Made by a program: the position numbers and the translations under genes. DNA of 64,000 nt, taken from Rhizobium sp. NRK18 (GTDB taxonomy: Bacteria; Pseudomonadota; Alphaproteobacteria; Rhizobiales; Rhizobiaceae). Positions 24,972 to 33,545 of the stretch are shown piece after piece; position 1 is the stretch's first letter, and each line of letters opens with the position of its first letter. The stretch lies in assembly GCF_024385575.1 (NCBI RefSeq), contig NZ_JANFMV010000001.1:310001-374000 (forward strand), given 5' to 3'. Under the pieces are notes generated by a model. It worked only from the letters and a program-made list of their open reading frames with translations, had not been told where the DNA came from and searched no databases.

Positions 24972-25678
24972 GGCAGCACGGGCTCCGCGATCGTCTCGCC
25001 GGCCGCGACACGCGCCTCCAGCCGTTCGAACTCGGCTTCGTTGACGGGCTCGAAGCGCACCGTATCGCCGGCCCGGAACAGAGCGGGCTCCTGACGCTGC
25101 GGGTCGAAGAGCTGCACCGGCGTGCGGCCGATGAAGCGCCAGCCGCTCGGGCCGGCGAGCGAATTGATGCTGGCCTGCTTGCCGCCGATCCCGATGGAGC
25201 CGGCGACGATATGCTGGCGCGGCGTCGTCAGCCGCGGCGTGTGCAGGATTTCCGGCAACCCGCCGAGATAGGCGAAGCCGGGCGCAAAGCCGATCATGTA
25301 GACCCGGTACTCGGCACCGGAATGAAGCCTGATCACCTCGTCCACGTCGATGCCCTTCATGCGCGCCAGCTCTTCGAGGTCCATGCCGGCCGGACCGCCG
25401 TAGAAGACGGGAACGGTCCAGTGGCGCGAGGGTGTGTGTTCGACATCGAGCGATGCCAGTCTTTCTGCCAGCGTGTCGGCAAGTGCGGAGGCGCGGACGA
25501 TTGCGGGATCGTAGCAGACCAGCAGGGAGCGGTAGGTGGGAACCGTTTCGGTTATGCCGTCGACGGGTCGAGCCGCGAGACTTTCGGCAAGCGCGATCAC
25601 GCGCCGGTTCGTGGCGTCGTCCACCTGATCGGAAAGTTCTACAGTCAGCGCTTGGTCGCCGGCCGGTAGTATGCGCAT
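24968..25678 (-). CDS. pxpB: 5-oxoprolinase subunit B
   Basis: This 236-residue protein is of the AHS1/KipI/PxpB family, with VPVFYGGPAGMDLEELA and the conserved HSGAEYRVYMIGFAPGFAYLGG then VAGSIGIGGKQASIN and GPSGWRFIGRTP. It partners PxpC. I chose the ATG at 25678 (MRILPAGDQAL); a TTG two codons upstream is possible and the family normally begins at this Met. It follows the TRAP large permease gene by 10 bases, tying oxoprolinase activity to substrate import. Confidence 0.92.
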   Translation of the reverse strand: MRILPAGDQALTVELSDQVDDATNRRVIALAESLAARPVDGITETVPTYRSLLVCYDPAIVRASALADTLAERLASLDVEHTPSRHWTVPVFYGGPAGMDLEELARMKGIDVDEVIRLHSGAEYRVYMIGFAPGFAYLGGLPEILHTPRLTTPRQHIVAGSIGIGGKQASINSLAGPSGWRFIGRTPVQLFDPQRQEPALFRAGDTVRFEPVNEAEFERLEARVAAGETIAEPVLP

Positions 25679-25688
25679 TATCAAGGAC

Positions 25689-26993
25689 CTAGTTTCGTTG
25701 TGACAACGTATCCGGAAGCCATGTGACTATGCCCGGAAAGACTGCAATGAGAAGCACAAATGCGGCCATGATGAAGAAAAATGGCAAGGCCGCGCGTGCA
25801 ATCGTGCCGATCCTGTCCCCCGTCAGCCGCTGGATGACAATCAGATTGAAGCCGACCGGCGGTGTTATCTGCGCCATTTCCACAACAAGAACGAGGAAGA
25901 CCCCATACCAGACCTTGTCGTAGCCGGCGGCAAGGATCAGCGGCAGGGTGATCGGCAATGTCATCACGATCGCGGACATGCCTTCCATGATGCAGCCGAG
26001 GATGGCGTAGAAGATCAGGAGAACGATCACCAGCACGAAGGGCGAGAGGTTGAGCGACTGGATGCTGGCGGCGATATAGGCGGGCAGGCCGAGATAGCCG
26101 AGGCCGACCGACAGGAACATGGCGCCAATGATGATGAAGCCGATCATCGCGCAGGTCTGCGCGGCGTGATAGACCGCTTCGGCCAGATTGCGCACGGTCA
26201 GCGATCGTTGGAAAAGTCCGATCAGTATCGATCCGGCGACGCCGACGCCCGCGGCTTCTGTCGGCGAGGCGATGCCGCCGTACATCGAGCCTATGACGCT
26301 GAGGATCAGCAAGAGGACCGGGCCGAGACCGCGCAGTGCCGCGAGCTTTTCCGACCATCCCGTCGACGGCGGCGCCTTGCCGACCAGCGTCGGATCGAGG
26401 ATGGACCTGACGGCTAGGTAGATCATGTAGGAAGCGGCCAGCAGACCCCCGGGAATGATGCCGGCCATGAAGAGGCGCAGGATCGATTCTTCCGCCAGCA
26501 CGCCGTAGATGATCATGATCACCGATGGCGGGATCAGGAAGCCGAGCGTGCCGGCGCCCGCGAGGCTGCCGATCACCATCTTGCGGTCGTAGCCCCGGTT
26601 CAAAAGCTCGGTCGCGGTGATGCGTCCGACGGTGGCGGTCGTCGCCGCGGAGGAGCCGGATACCGCGGCAAAGAGGGTGCATGCCAGCACGGTGATGTGG
26701 CTCATGCGGCCGGGAAGCCTGCGTGTCCAGGGGGCCAGTCCGCTGAACAGCGCTTCGGAGAGCTTCGTGCGGAACAGGATCTCGGCCATCAGGATGAACA
26801 GCGGCAAGGCCAGCATTTCGGCACTGACGGCCGAATTCCAGATCTGCTGGGCCAGGAGCTTCTCGACCGGCATGTTGGGTCGGAAGATCGACAGGACCAT
26901 AATGCCGGAACCGATCAAGCCCAGTCCGACCCAGACGCCGGCGCCCAGCAGCAGGGCAAGCAGCCCGAGAAGTGTCAGTGAAAGCTTACCCAT
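25689..26993 (-). CDS. TRAP transporter large permease (DctM type)
   Basis: This 434-residue membrane protein has about 12 hydrophobic segments. It carries the DctM signatures GSSAATTATVGRIT near residue 115 and AILGCIMEGMSAIVMTLPI near 330. It forms the Na+-coupled channel of a TRAP importer with DctQ and the binding protein encoded at 27611. Its start overlaps the small permease stop by one base. The neighbouring pxp and carbamoylase genes suggest a carboxylate with an amide ring or ureido group as substrate. Confidence 0.93.
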   Translation of the reverse strand: MGKLSLTLLGLLALLLGAGVWVGLGLIGSGIMVLSIFRPNMPVEKLLAQQIWNSAVSAEMLALPLFILMAEILFRTKLSEALFSGLAPWTRRLPGRMSHITVLACTLFAAVSGSSAATTATVGRITATELLNRGYDRKMVIGSLAGAGTLGFLIPPSVIMIIYGVLAEESILRLFMAGIIPGGLLAASYMIYLAVRSILDPTLVGKAPPSTGWSEKLAALRGLGPVLLLILSVIGSMYGGIASPTEAAGVGVAGSILIGLFQRSLTVRNLAEAVYHAAQTCAMIGFIIIGAMFLSVGLGYLGLPAYIAASIQSLNLSPFVLVIVLLIFYAILGCIMEGMSAIVMTLPITLPLILAAGYDKVWYGVFLVLVVEMAQITPPVGFNLIVIQRLTGDRIGTIARAALPFFFIMAAFVLLIAVFPGIVTWLPDTLSQRN

Positions 26994-27535
26994 TACAATT
27001 GATCCTCAGAGGCGGCTTCGCCTGCAAGCGGCGTTCCGCCGAGGATGCCGAGAAGTTGTGCGAGCATCTGCAGGGCAAAGACGACCGCGCCGATCGTCAT
27101 GACGCCCTGCGGAATCCAGAGCGGAGTTCTGACCACCGAAGAGGCGACCGAGCCTCGCATGAAGGACAGGTAGGCCATGTCGCCGATGGCGAAGACCATC
27201 GCGCAGGCGATCAGCAGGCCGACCATGGTTGCGCAGGCGTCCAGCAGCAGGACGCCACGGCGCGGCAGGTAGTCATGGATCGCGGTGACCCGCACATGAC
27301 CGCCGCTTTTCAGGGTTGCGCCGGCGGCGAGAAAGAAGCACGCCCCCATCATGTAGGCGGCGTAGTCCCAGCTGAAAGGCAGGCTGACGCCGACGAGGTT
27401 CCGGCTGATGATCTCCGCGAAGATGAAGGCGAAGATACCGACGAGACAAATGCCGCCGACGACGCCTGCGGCAAAGGTCAGGCGGTCGATCGGCTCGATG
27501 ATCGCGCCGAATTTCCGGTCCTCGCGTGAGTGCAT
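26993..27535 (-). CDS. TRAP transporter small permease (DctQ type)
   Basis: This 180-residue protein has four hydrophobic segments and the family region EIISRNLVGVSLPFSWDYAAYMMGACFFLAAG. It is the small membrane subunit that supports DctM. The gene lies 75 bases after the binding-protein gene and overlaps the large permease gene by one base. Confidence 0.91.
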   Translation of the reverse strand: MHSREDRKFGAIIEPIDRLTFAAGVVGGICLVGIFAFIFAEIISRNLVGVSLPFSWDYAAYMMGACFFLAAGATLKSGGHVRVTAIHDYLPRRGVLLLDACATMVGLLIACAMVFAIGDMAYLSFMRGSVASSVVRTPLWIPQGVMTIGAVVFALQMLAQLLGILGGTPLAGEAASEDQL

Positions 27536-27610
27536 GATCCGTCTCCAACTGGCAGGGGCAATCGTGTTGAAGGGCCTGCCCGCACCGTTTGGCGCGGGCA
27601 GGCCTGGGGC

Positions 27611-28591
27611 TCAGTTCTTGGCCTTGAGATAGGCGTCGATGTAGGGGGCGGCGTCCGGCACGCGCTGCTTGAAGGCTTCCCAGAGAGGCTGGGCGCGCTT
27701 GATCAGTTCGGCCTTCAGCTCCGGAGACGGCGAGGTGACCTCCATGCCGTGTTCCTTGAGGATGGCGATCTTGGCGTCGTCTTCGGCGCGGCTGGCGAGC
27801 CAGAACTCGCCTTCCATTTTCTTCGCGGTCTCTTCGATCGCCTTCTGGTCCTCGGCCGACAAGGCATTCCAGGCGTCGAGATTGACCGTGACGATGTTGC
27901 TGGAGGCCTGCCAGTTGAAGGCGCTCATGTTCTTCAGGAATTCCCAGAACGAGCCGTCGACGCCGGACGAGGAGGAGGTGGTCACGCCTTCGATGGTGCC
28001 GGCCGCAAGCGAAGGCACGACTTCACCCCAGGGCATCTGCAGCGGAGCAGCGCCCAGCGCGGTGAAGAATGCCTGGCCGTTGGCGTCGACGACGCGCAAT
28101 TTGAGGCCGGCGAGATCGTCGATCGTGTTGATCGGCTTCTTCGAGTAGACGGCCTGGCCCGGCCACGGCACCATGTAGAGAAGCTTCTGGTTCATGGAGG
28201 CTGCAACCTCCTCGACCTTGGGCCGGAAGAACTTGTGCAGCAGTGCCAGGTCGGCCATCGTCGGGGCGAGATAGGGCAGGCTTTCGATGCCCAGGATCGG
28301 CGCTTCGCCGACCTGCTGGCTCATCAGGATATCCGCAATCGGGACCAGCCCGTCGCGGACCGCGGTCATTCCCTCCGGCCCCTTGATGCCGAGCGCGCCA
28401 CCGGCGTGCACGGTGATCACCACGTCGCCGTTCGTGACCGTCTTCACGGCCCCGGCAAACTTCATCGCGTCCTGCGTGTGGAAATTGCTTTCCGGCCAGA
28501 CGACCGACATGTCCCAATTGGTTTCGGCGTGTGCCTGCGTGGTCAACGCAAGTGCCGCTGCCGTCAGCAGCGCGCGGAAGCTGTTCTTCAT
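27611..28591 (-). CDS. TRAP transporter substrate-binding protein (DctP type)
   Basis: This 326-residue periplasmic receptor has a signal peptide at 1-21 (FRALLTAAALALTTQAHA). Family features include WPESNFHTQDAMKFAGAV near the N-terminus. The GLKLRVVDANGQAFFTALGA segment contains the Arg that usually binds the ligand carboxylate, and WEFLKNMSAFNW follows later. The start MKNSFRALL was chosen because the longer frame adds sequence before a clear signal peptide. It is the first gene of the ten-gene operon and the likely start of transcription on the minus strand. The ligand is probably a small organic acid such as 5-oxoproline or an N-carbamoyl amino acid; this is inference. Confidence 0.9.
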   Translation of the reverse strand: MKNSFRALLTAAALALTTQAHAETNWDMSVVWPESNFHTQDAMKFAGAVKTVTNGDVVITVHAGGALGIKGPEGMTAVRDGLVPIADILMSQQVGEAPILGIESLPYLAPTMADLALLHKFFRPKVEEVAASMNQKLLYMVPWPGQAVYSKKPINTIDDLAGLKLRVVDANGQAFFTALGAAPLQMPWGEVVPSLAAGTIEGVTTSSSSGVDGSFWEFLKNMSAFNWQASSNIVTVNLDAWNALSAEDQKAIEETAKKMEGEFWLASRAEDDAKIAILKEHGMEVTSPSPELKAELIKRAQPLWEAFKQRVPDAAPYIDAYLKAKN

Positions 28592-28660
28592 CTGATATCT
28601 ACCCCTCGATAATTTTTGTTTGCATGAATGCGTCATGGGAAAACTATGGACTTGCGATTT

Positions 28661-28670
28661 CGGTATACCG
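28661..28670. promoter_or_regulatory. Palindrome CGGTATACCG, candidate GntR (FCD) operator
   Basis: This perfect 10-base palindrome lies in the 188-base region between the divergent dctP and pxpA genes. The GTATAC core is common in operators of FCD-type GntR regulators, two of which are encoded in the operon. From here one regulator could control both transcription directions. A related inverted repeat is at 40031-40043. Confidence 0.5.
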
Positions 28671-28779
28671 CTTGTATGTCCAATAGGGAAAGACGCTAAG
28701 GTGATTTTTTGTTCAATGCAATAGGGTGCATAGAAAATATGCGGAAGCCCTGCGGGCGTGGCCCTTGAAAGGAGCCGGC

Positions 28780-29559
28780 ATGACACGGACGGTTGATCTC
28801 AACTGCGACATGGGAGAGAGCTTCGGCGCCTACACCATGGGTGACGATGCGGCCATGCTCGACATCATCACGACGGCCAATGTTGCCTGTGGTTTCCACG
28901 CCGGCGATCCCGTCGTGATGCGCGATACCATTCTGGCGGCAAAGGCGAGAGGCGTTGCCGTCGGCGCGCATCCCTCCTTCATGGATCTCTACGGTTTCGG
29001 GCGCCGGCGCATCATCGGCGACAGTCCCGAGGATCTGGAAGCGCAGCTCATCTATCAGATCGCCGCGATGCAGGGCATGGCGCAAGCGCTCGGCTGGCCG
29101 ATGACGCATGTGAAGACGCATGGCGCGCTTGGCAACATGGCGGCGGAAGACCAAGGTCTCGCCGAGACCTGCGTGCGCGCCATCGCGGCGGTCGACCGGT
29201 CCCTGGTCTTCGTCACGCTCCCCTATTCGGAGACGATGAAGGCTGCGCAGAAGGCCGGGCTGACGATCGCCTGCGAAGTCTTCGCCGACCGCACCTATAC
29301 CGCCAACGGCATGCTGACCTCCCGCAAGGTACAAGGCGCGGTGATCCATGATCCGCAACGCAGTGCCGACCACGCGCTCGCGATGGTCAAGGACGGCTAC
29401 ATCCCGACCACGGACGGAACCCGCCTGCCGGTGGAGGCGGCAACGGTCTGCGTCCATGGGGACACGCCCGGCGCGGTTGACACCGCCCGCATGTTGCGCA
29501 CCTCATTCGAAGCCGAAGGCATAGACATCAAGCCGTTCGCATTGCCTTCAACACTGTAA
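28780..29559 (+). CDS. pxpA: 5-oxoprolinase subunit A (LamB/YcsF family)
   Basis: This 259-residue protein is of the LamB/YcsF family. It begins MTRTVDLNCDMGESFGAY and carries ITTANVACGFHAGDPVVM, GVAVGAHPSFMDLYGFGRR, HVKTHGALGNMA and FADRTYTANGML. These are the conserved blocks of PxpA, the subunit that works with PxpB and PxpC to hydrolyse 5-oxoproline with ATP. The start follows AAAGGAG. It is separated from pxpBC, which lie 3 kb away on the other strand, but shares a promoter region with their operon. Confidence 0.93.
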   Translation: MTRTVDLNCDMGESFGAYTMGDDAAMLDIITTANVACGFHAGDPVVMRDTILAAKARGVAVGAHPSFMDLYGFGRRRIIGDSPEDLEAQLIYQIAAMQGMAQALGWPMTHVKTHGALGNMAAEDQGLAETCVRAIAAVDRSLVFVTLPYSETMKAAQKAGLTIACEVFADRTYTANGMLTSRKVQGAVIHDPQRSADHALAMVKDGYIPTTDGTRLPVEAATVCVHGDTPGAVDTARMLRTSFEAEGIDIKPFALPSTL

Positions 29560-29575
29560 GAAAAGAGAATATTCC

Positions 29576-30430
29576 ATGACGCGTATCGTCTACCTGAACG
29601 GTGACTGGCTGGCCGAAGGCGAGGCCAAGGTCTCGATCTTCGATCGGGGTTACCTGTTTGCCGACGCCATTTACGAGGTGACGGCCGTGCTCGACGGAAA
29701 GCTGCTGGATTACGCCGGCCATGCCGCCCGCCTGAAGCGGTCGCTGGGCGAAATCGGCATCAGCAGCCCGCTATCCGACGACGACATGCTGGCCGTGCAC
29801 CGCGAGATTGTCGAACGCAACGGCCTGCGGGAAGGCCTTATCTACCTGCAGCTGTCGCGCGGGGTTGCCGACCGCGATTTCGTCTTCGAGGAAGACATGC
29901 AGCCGACGCTCAGCCTCTTCACCCAGGCAAAGTCGGTGATCGACAATCCCAAGGCGAAGACCGGGATTTCCGTCGTGACGCTCGAGGATCAGCGCTGGAA
30001 GCGATGCGACATCAAGACGGTTCAGCTGCTCTATCCGAGCCTTGCCAAGATGGAGGCAAAGCGCCGAGGCGCCGACGACGCCTGGCTCGTCGCCGATGGT
30101 CTGGTGACGGAGGCGAGCTCGGCGACCGCGCATATCGTCACCCGCGACGGACGGCTGGTGACGCGGCCATTGGGACGGGAAATCCTGCCTGGAATCACAA
30201 GGTCATCCGTGATCGATCTCGCCCGTGAGGCCGGGATGCCGGTCGAGGAACGCGCGTTTACACCAGACGAGGCAAAAAGCGCCGGCGAAGCCTTCATCAC
30301 CTCGGCGACCAACTTCGTGCTTCCCGTCGTCGAAATCGATGGTGTTCCGATCGGCACCGGAAAGCCCGGACAGGCGGCGGCAAACCTCCGCAATCTCTAC
30401 ATCGAAAGCCGCCGCAGGGGGGCTATCTGA
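29576..30430 (+). CDS. D-amino-acid transaminase (PLP fold type IV)
   Basis: This 284-residue enzyme has fold-IV PLP features. K147 in CDIKTVQLLYPSLAK is the Schiff-base lysine, and EASSATAHIVTRDG and LPGITRSSVIDLA bind the cofactor phosphate. The N-terminal YLNGDWLAEGEAKVSIFDRGYLFADAIYE is typical of D-alanine transaminases (Dat). It would move the amino group of D-amino acids to 2-oxoglutarate. The gene is 16 bases after pxpA, so the pair is an operon. The hydantoin operon ends 58 bases away and makes D-amino acids, so this enzyme may be its metabolic sink. Confidence 0.9.
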   Translation: MTRIVYLNGDWLAEGEAKVSIFDRGYLFADAIYEVTAVLDGKLLDYAGHAARLKRSLGEIGISSPLSDDDMLAVHREIVERNGLREGLIYLQLSRGVADRDFVFEEDMQPTLSLFTQAKSVIDNPKAKTGISVVTLEDQRWKRCDIKTVQLLYPSLAKMEAKRRGADDAWLVADGLVTEASSATAHIVTRDGRLVTRPLGREILPGITRSSVIDLAREAGMPVEERAFTPDEAKSAGEAFITSATNFVLPVVEIDGVPIGTGKPGQAAANLRNLYIESRRRGAI

Positions 30431-30487
30431 CGACTGTCGCCGTCGTCCCCGGGCGGCGGTGACACGTCCGAATGCATGCGAAGACCG

Positions 30488-31417
30488 TCAGTGCCCGAAG
30501 CTCGTCGCTTCCGCCATCGTCCGTTTGAGGTCGGCGATGAAGGCGTGGACCAGACGCGAGCGCGGCACGCCCTTGCGGGTGATCAGGCAGGCGGCGACTT
30601 CGACCGGTGGCTGGAACGGCAGGAGAGTGACCCGGTCGGCGTCGCGGGCGGCGGCGCTGTAGGGATCGACGACCGCGATGCCGAGCCCGGCGCCGGCAAG
30701 GACCGTGGCCGTAGAGCAGTAGCGGACCTCCACCCGGGGATCGTAGATCGATTCGTCGTGTTCAAACGCCTGCCGCAGCATCTGGCCTATGCGGGATTCC
30801 GCTTCGAGGCCGATAAAGGACCCGGAGGTGAGGTTCCTGGCCGAAATGCTGTTTTCCCCGGCGAGCGGCTGCTCCTTCGGCACCAGCGCGACGAGATGTC
30901 CCGTGGATAGTTGCTCGATATTGACCGAGGGGTTCTTCCGGTCGAGCGCCAGCCCGAGCCCGAGGTCTGCCGTCCCGTTCTGCACGGCTTCGATGACATG
31001 CTCCAGCCGACGGACGTCATAGGACACCATCACGTCCGGACGGGTGGAGAGGAAGTGCTTGAGCGCAAGCGGCGCGACCGTATGCCCAAGCGGCGGCGTG
31101 GCGATGATCCTCAGGCGGCCGGAAAGACCCTGGCGGATGCTGCGCGCGCGGTTCGAAAACGATCGCAGCAGGCCGAAGACCGGCCGCACTTCCTCATACA
31201 ATTGGAGCGCTTCTTCCGTCGGCTGCAGGCGCCGGTGAAGGCGTTCGAACAGGGTGACGCCGAGCTGGCTTTCCAGCTGTCGGATGCCGTTCGAAACGGC
31301 CGGCTGGGAAATGCCGAGCTGTTCGGCCGCCTCCACCGTCGTCTCGCAGCGCATCATCGCCCCGAAGATTTCGAGCAGTCTCAGCGAAACGTCGGTGTCC
31401 GGGGTATCGTCCTTCAT
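30488..31417 (-). CDS. LysR-family regulator at the end of the hydantoin operon
   Basis: This 309-residue LysR-type regulator has a winged helix-turn-helix at 9-68 (RLLEIFGAMMRCETTVEAAE, ISQPAVSNGIRQLESQLG) and an effector domain from about 95. It is similar in style to OccR/NocR-type regulators of opine and amino-acid catabolism. Its start overlaps the racemase stop by ATGA, so it is the last gene of the ABC/hydantoinase unit. It probably controls the promoter upstream of 37495. Confidence 0.9.
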   Translation of the reverse strand: MKDDTPDTDVSLRLLEIFGAMMRCETTVEAAEQLGISQPAVSNGIRQLESQLGVTLFERLHRRLQPTEEALQLYEEVRPVFGLLRSFSNRARSIRQGLSGRLRIIATPPLGHTVAPLALKHFLSTRPDVMVSYDVRRLEHVIEAVQNGTADLGLGLALDRKNPSVNIEQLSTGHLVALVPKEQPLAGENSISARNLTSGSFIGLEAESRIGQMLRQAFEHDESIYDPRVEVRYCSTATVLAGAGLGIAVVDPYSAAARDADRVTLLPFQPPVEVAACLITRKGVPRSRLVHAFIADLKRTMAEATSFGH

Positions 31418-32076
31418 GGGAGCCTGGTTACCATGTCGCCGAAGGCCACGGCGACCGCAGCCTGCGTCGGATCGATGACGGGCAGCGACAGTGCGGCTTC
31501 GAGCCTCTGGCGATGTCCGGACATGCCGGCACAGCCGAGAACGATCGCGCCGGCCCCCATCCTTTTCAGCTCTTCGCCGGCTTCCAGCAGGCCGGCAAAG
31601 CTTTCCTCGCCATGACCGCTATCGGCAACGCTGATATTGCCGCTGAGCGCGACTTCGCCGGCAAGCCTTTGCTCGACGCCCAGCCGGCGAAGGGTGCGCA
31701 GGTGACGCGGTATGGATGCCGGAGAGACGGCGATCACGCCGAAACTGTCGGCAGCGGCAAGCGCGGTCAGCGCGCCGGCATCCTGGATGCCGTAGACCGG
31801 GACCTTGGTCAGCGATCGGGCAAGATCCAGCCCGGGCTGCGAATAGCAGGCAATGACGAAGGCGCCGGCATCCGGCCGTGCCTCGACGACCTTGCCGACA
31901 TTGAGCGCCGCCTCGTCGAGGTGGCGCTGTGTGATCACGCCGGGTGGCCCCTCGGCGATCGTCAGGCATTCGATGGCGATGCCGGGGTGATGCATGAAGC
32001 CGGCAAGGGCCTCGCGCAGGCCTTCGGTTACCGTTTCCGAGCTGTTGGGATTGATGACGACGATTGGGCGTTTCAT
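31414..32076 (-). CDS. Asp/Glu/hydantoin racemase
   Basis: This 220-residue racemase has the two-cysteine active site: C77 in FVIACYSQPG and C182 in IVLGCAGMSGH. It begins PIVVINPNSSETVTEGL, the family opening. The family racemises aspartate, glutamate or 5-substituted hydantoins without cofactor. Beside a hydantoinase and D-carbamoylase, racemisation of hydantoins is the best fit, allowing both enantiomers to be used. It overlaps both neighbours by ATGA. Confidence 0.9.
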   Translation of the reverse strand: MKRPIVVINPNSSETVTEGLREALAGFMHHPGIAIECLTIAEGPPGVITQRHLDEAALNVGKVVEARPDAGAFVIACYSQPGLDLARSLTKVPVYGIQDAGALTALAAADSFGVIAVSPASIPRHLRTLRRLGVEQRLAGEVALSGNISVADSGHGEESFAGLLEAGEELKRMGAGAIVLGCAGMSGHRQRLEAALSLPVIDPTQAAVAVAFGDMVTRLP

Positions 32077-33533
32077 GAGTGAATATCCATTCCGAGCGCC
32101 TCAAGAACCTGCATTTCCTTCGCCTTGTAACCGGGGCGACCGCCAAGATCGGTCGGCGCCCTGGCGATGAAGCGCCCGCGTCCGCGGCTTGCGACAAGGG
32201 TGCCCTTGTCGACGATCAGTTCACCATGGTTGATGACCGTTTCCGGCCAGCCGGTCACGACAAGTCCCTCGAAGGGGGTGTAGTCCATGTTGTCATGCTG
32301 GTCGGCGGCCGTGACAGTGCGCGTTTCATCGGGATTCCAGATGGCGATGTCCGCGTCGAAGCCGGGGGCGATGGCGCCCTTCTTTGTCAGCCCGAACGTC
32401 CTTGCCGCATTGCTTGACGACAGGCCGACGAATTGCTGCAGCGTGATCCGGCCCTTGAGGACGCCTTCGGAGAACAGGTAGGGCAGCCGCATGGCGATGC
32501 CCGGCATGCCGTTTGCGATCTTCGGGTAGGGCGCGTTCGCACCGTTCAGGAACTTGCCGGTCTCATCGGCGCGGTAGGGGGCGTGATCGGAGGACACGCT
32601 TTCGAACGTGCCGGCCTGCACGTGGCGCCAGAGGGCGGCCTGTGTCTCGCTGTCGCGCAGCGGCGGAGAGCAGATGTATTTCGCCCCCTCCATGCCGGGA
32701 CGATCGAGATCGTCGCGCGTCAGGGCGAGATATTGCGGGCATGTCTCGGCGAAGAGCTTGGCGCCGGCCAGTTTCTCGCGCTGGACGATCTCGGCGCCGC
32801 CGCGCGTCGAGACGTGGACGATGAACAGGGGTGCGTCGACCAGCTTGGCGAGCGAGACGGCCCTGTTGATGGCTTCCTCCTCGGCGAGCTCCGGCCGGCT
32901 GACGGCGTGATATTTCGGCGCGTCGAGACCGGCGTCCAGGAGCTTCCGGTTCATCCATTTGACCATGTCGTTGTTTTCGGCATGCACCATGGTCAGTGCG
33001 CCATGCCGTTTCGCGACCGTCAGGATGTCGAGCATGCCGCCGTCGCCGATGTTCATGAGGTCGTAGGTCATGAACACCTTGAAGGACGTAATGCCACGCT
33101 CGAAGACGCCGGGAAGCTCATCAAGGACGGACGGAGAGGGGTCCGAGATGATCAGATGGTAGGAATAGTCGAGGACCGAGTTCGGCGCCGCGCGGCCGTC
33201 ATAGGTCGACAGGACATCGGCGATCGCCTGTCCGCGGTGCTGGGCTGCGAAGGGAACGAAGGTCGAATTGCCGCCGAAGGCCGCCGAGACCGAGCCGGAA
33301 TAATAGTCGTCGGCGGTCATGATGCCCGAGGAGCTTTCCTGAGCAATATGGCAATGGGCCTCGATGCCGCCGGGCATGACGAGCCGGCCACGCGCGTCGA
33401 TGCGACGGTCGCCACCTTCAAGGCCTTCCGCGACCGCGACGATCCGGCCGTCCCGGATGCCGATATCGGCCTCAAACGTGTCTGCGGCCGTCACCACGCG
33501 ACCGCCATGGATGACTGTGTCGAACGTGTTCAC
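32073..33533 (-). CDS. Dihydropyrimidinase/D-hydantoinase
   Basis: This 486-residue amidohydrolase opens cyclic amides, converting hydantoins or dihydropyrimidines to N-carbamoyl amino acids. The metal site is visible: H60 and H62 (EAHCHIAQ), the carboxylated lysine K152 (ITSFKVFMTYD), His in LTMVHAENNDM and PLFIVHVSTRGG, and Asp in SSDHAPY. The start is GTG at 33533 with AGGAG upstream. The product is passed to the D-carbamoylase encoded just before it (33546). The C-terminus PTDLGGRPGYK is typical of the family. Confidence 0.92.
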   Translation of the reverse strand: MNTFDTVIHGGRVVTAADTFEADIGIRDGRIVAVAEGLEGGDRRIDARGRLVMPGGIEAHCHIAQESSSGIMTADDYYSGSVSAAFGGNSTFVPFAAQHRGQAIADVLSTYDGRAAPNSVLDYSYHLIISDPSPSVLDELPGVFERGITSFKVFMTYDLMNIGDGGMLDILTVAKRHGALTMVHAENNDMVKWMNRKLLDAGLDAPKYHAVSRPELAEEEAINRAVSLAKLVDAPLFIVHVSTRGGAEIVQREKLAGAKLFAETCPQYLALTRDDLDRPGMEGAKYICSPPLRDSETQAALWRHVQAGTFESVSSDHAPYRADETGKFLNGANAPYPKIANGMPGIAMRLPYLFSEGVLKGRITLQQFVGLSSSNAARTFGLTKKGAIAPGFDADIAIWNPDETRTVTAADQHDNMDYTPFEGLVVTGWPETVINHGELIVDKGTLVASRGRGRFIARAPTDLGGRPGYKAKEMQVLEALGMDIHS

Positions 33534-33545
33534 GGGACTGATCTC

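Noticed and set aside
30431..30487. Possible terminator between the D-transaminase and LysR genes
   Set aside because: The GC-rich arms pair only with several mismatches and there is no T-run.
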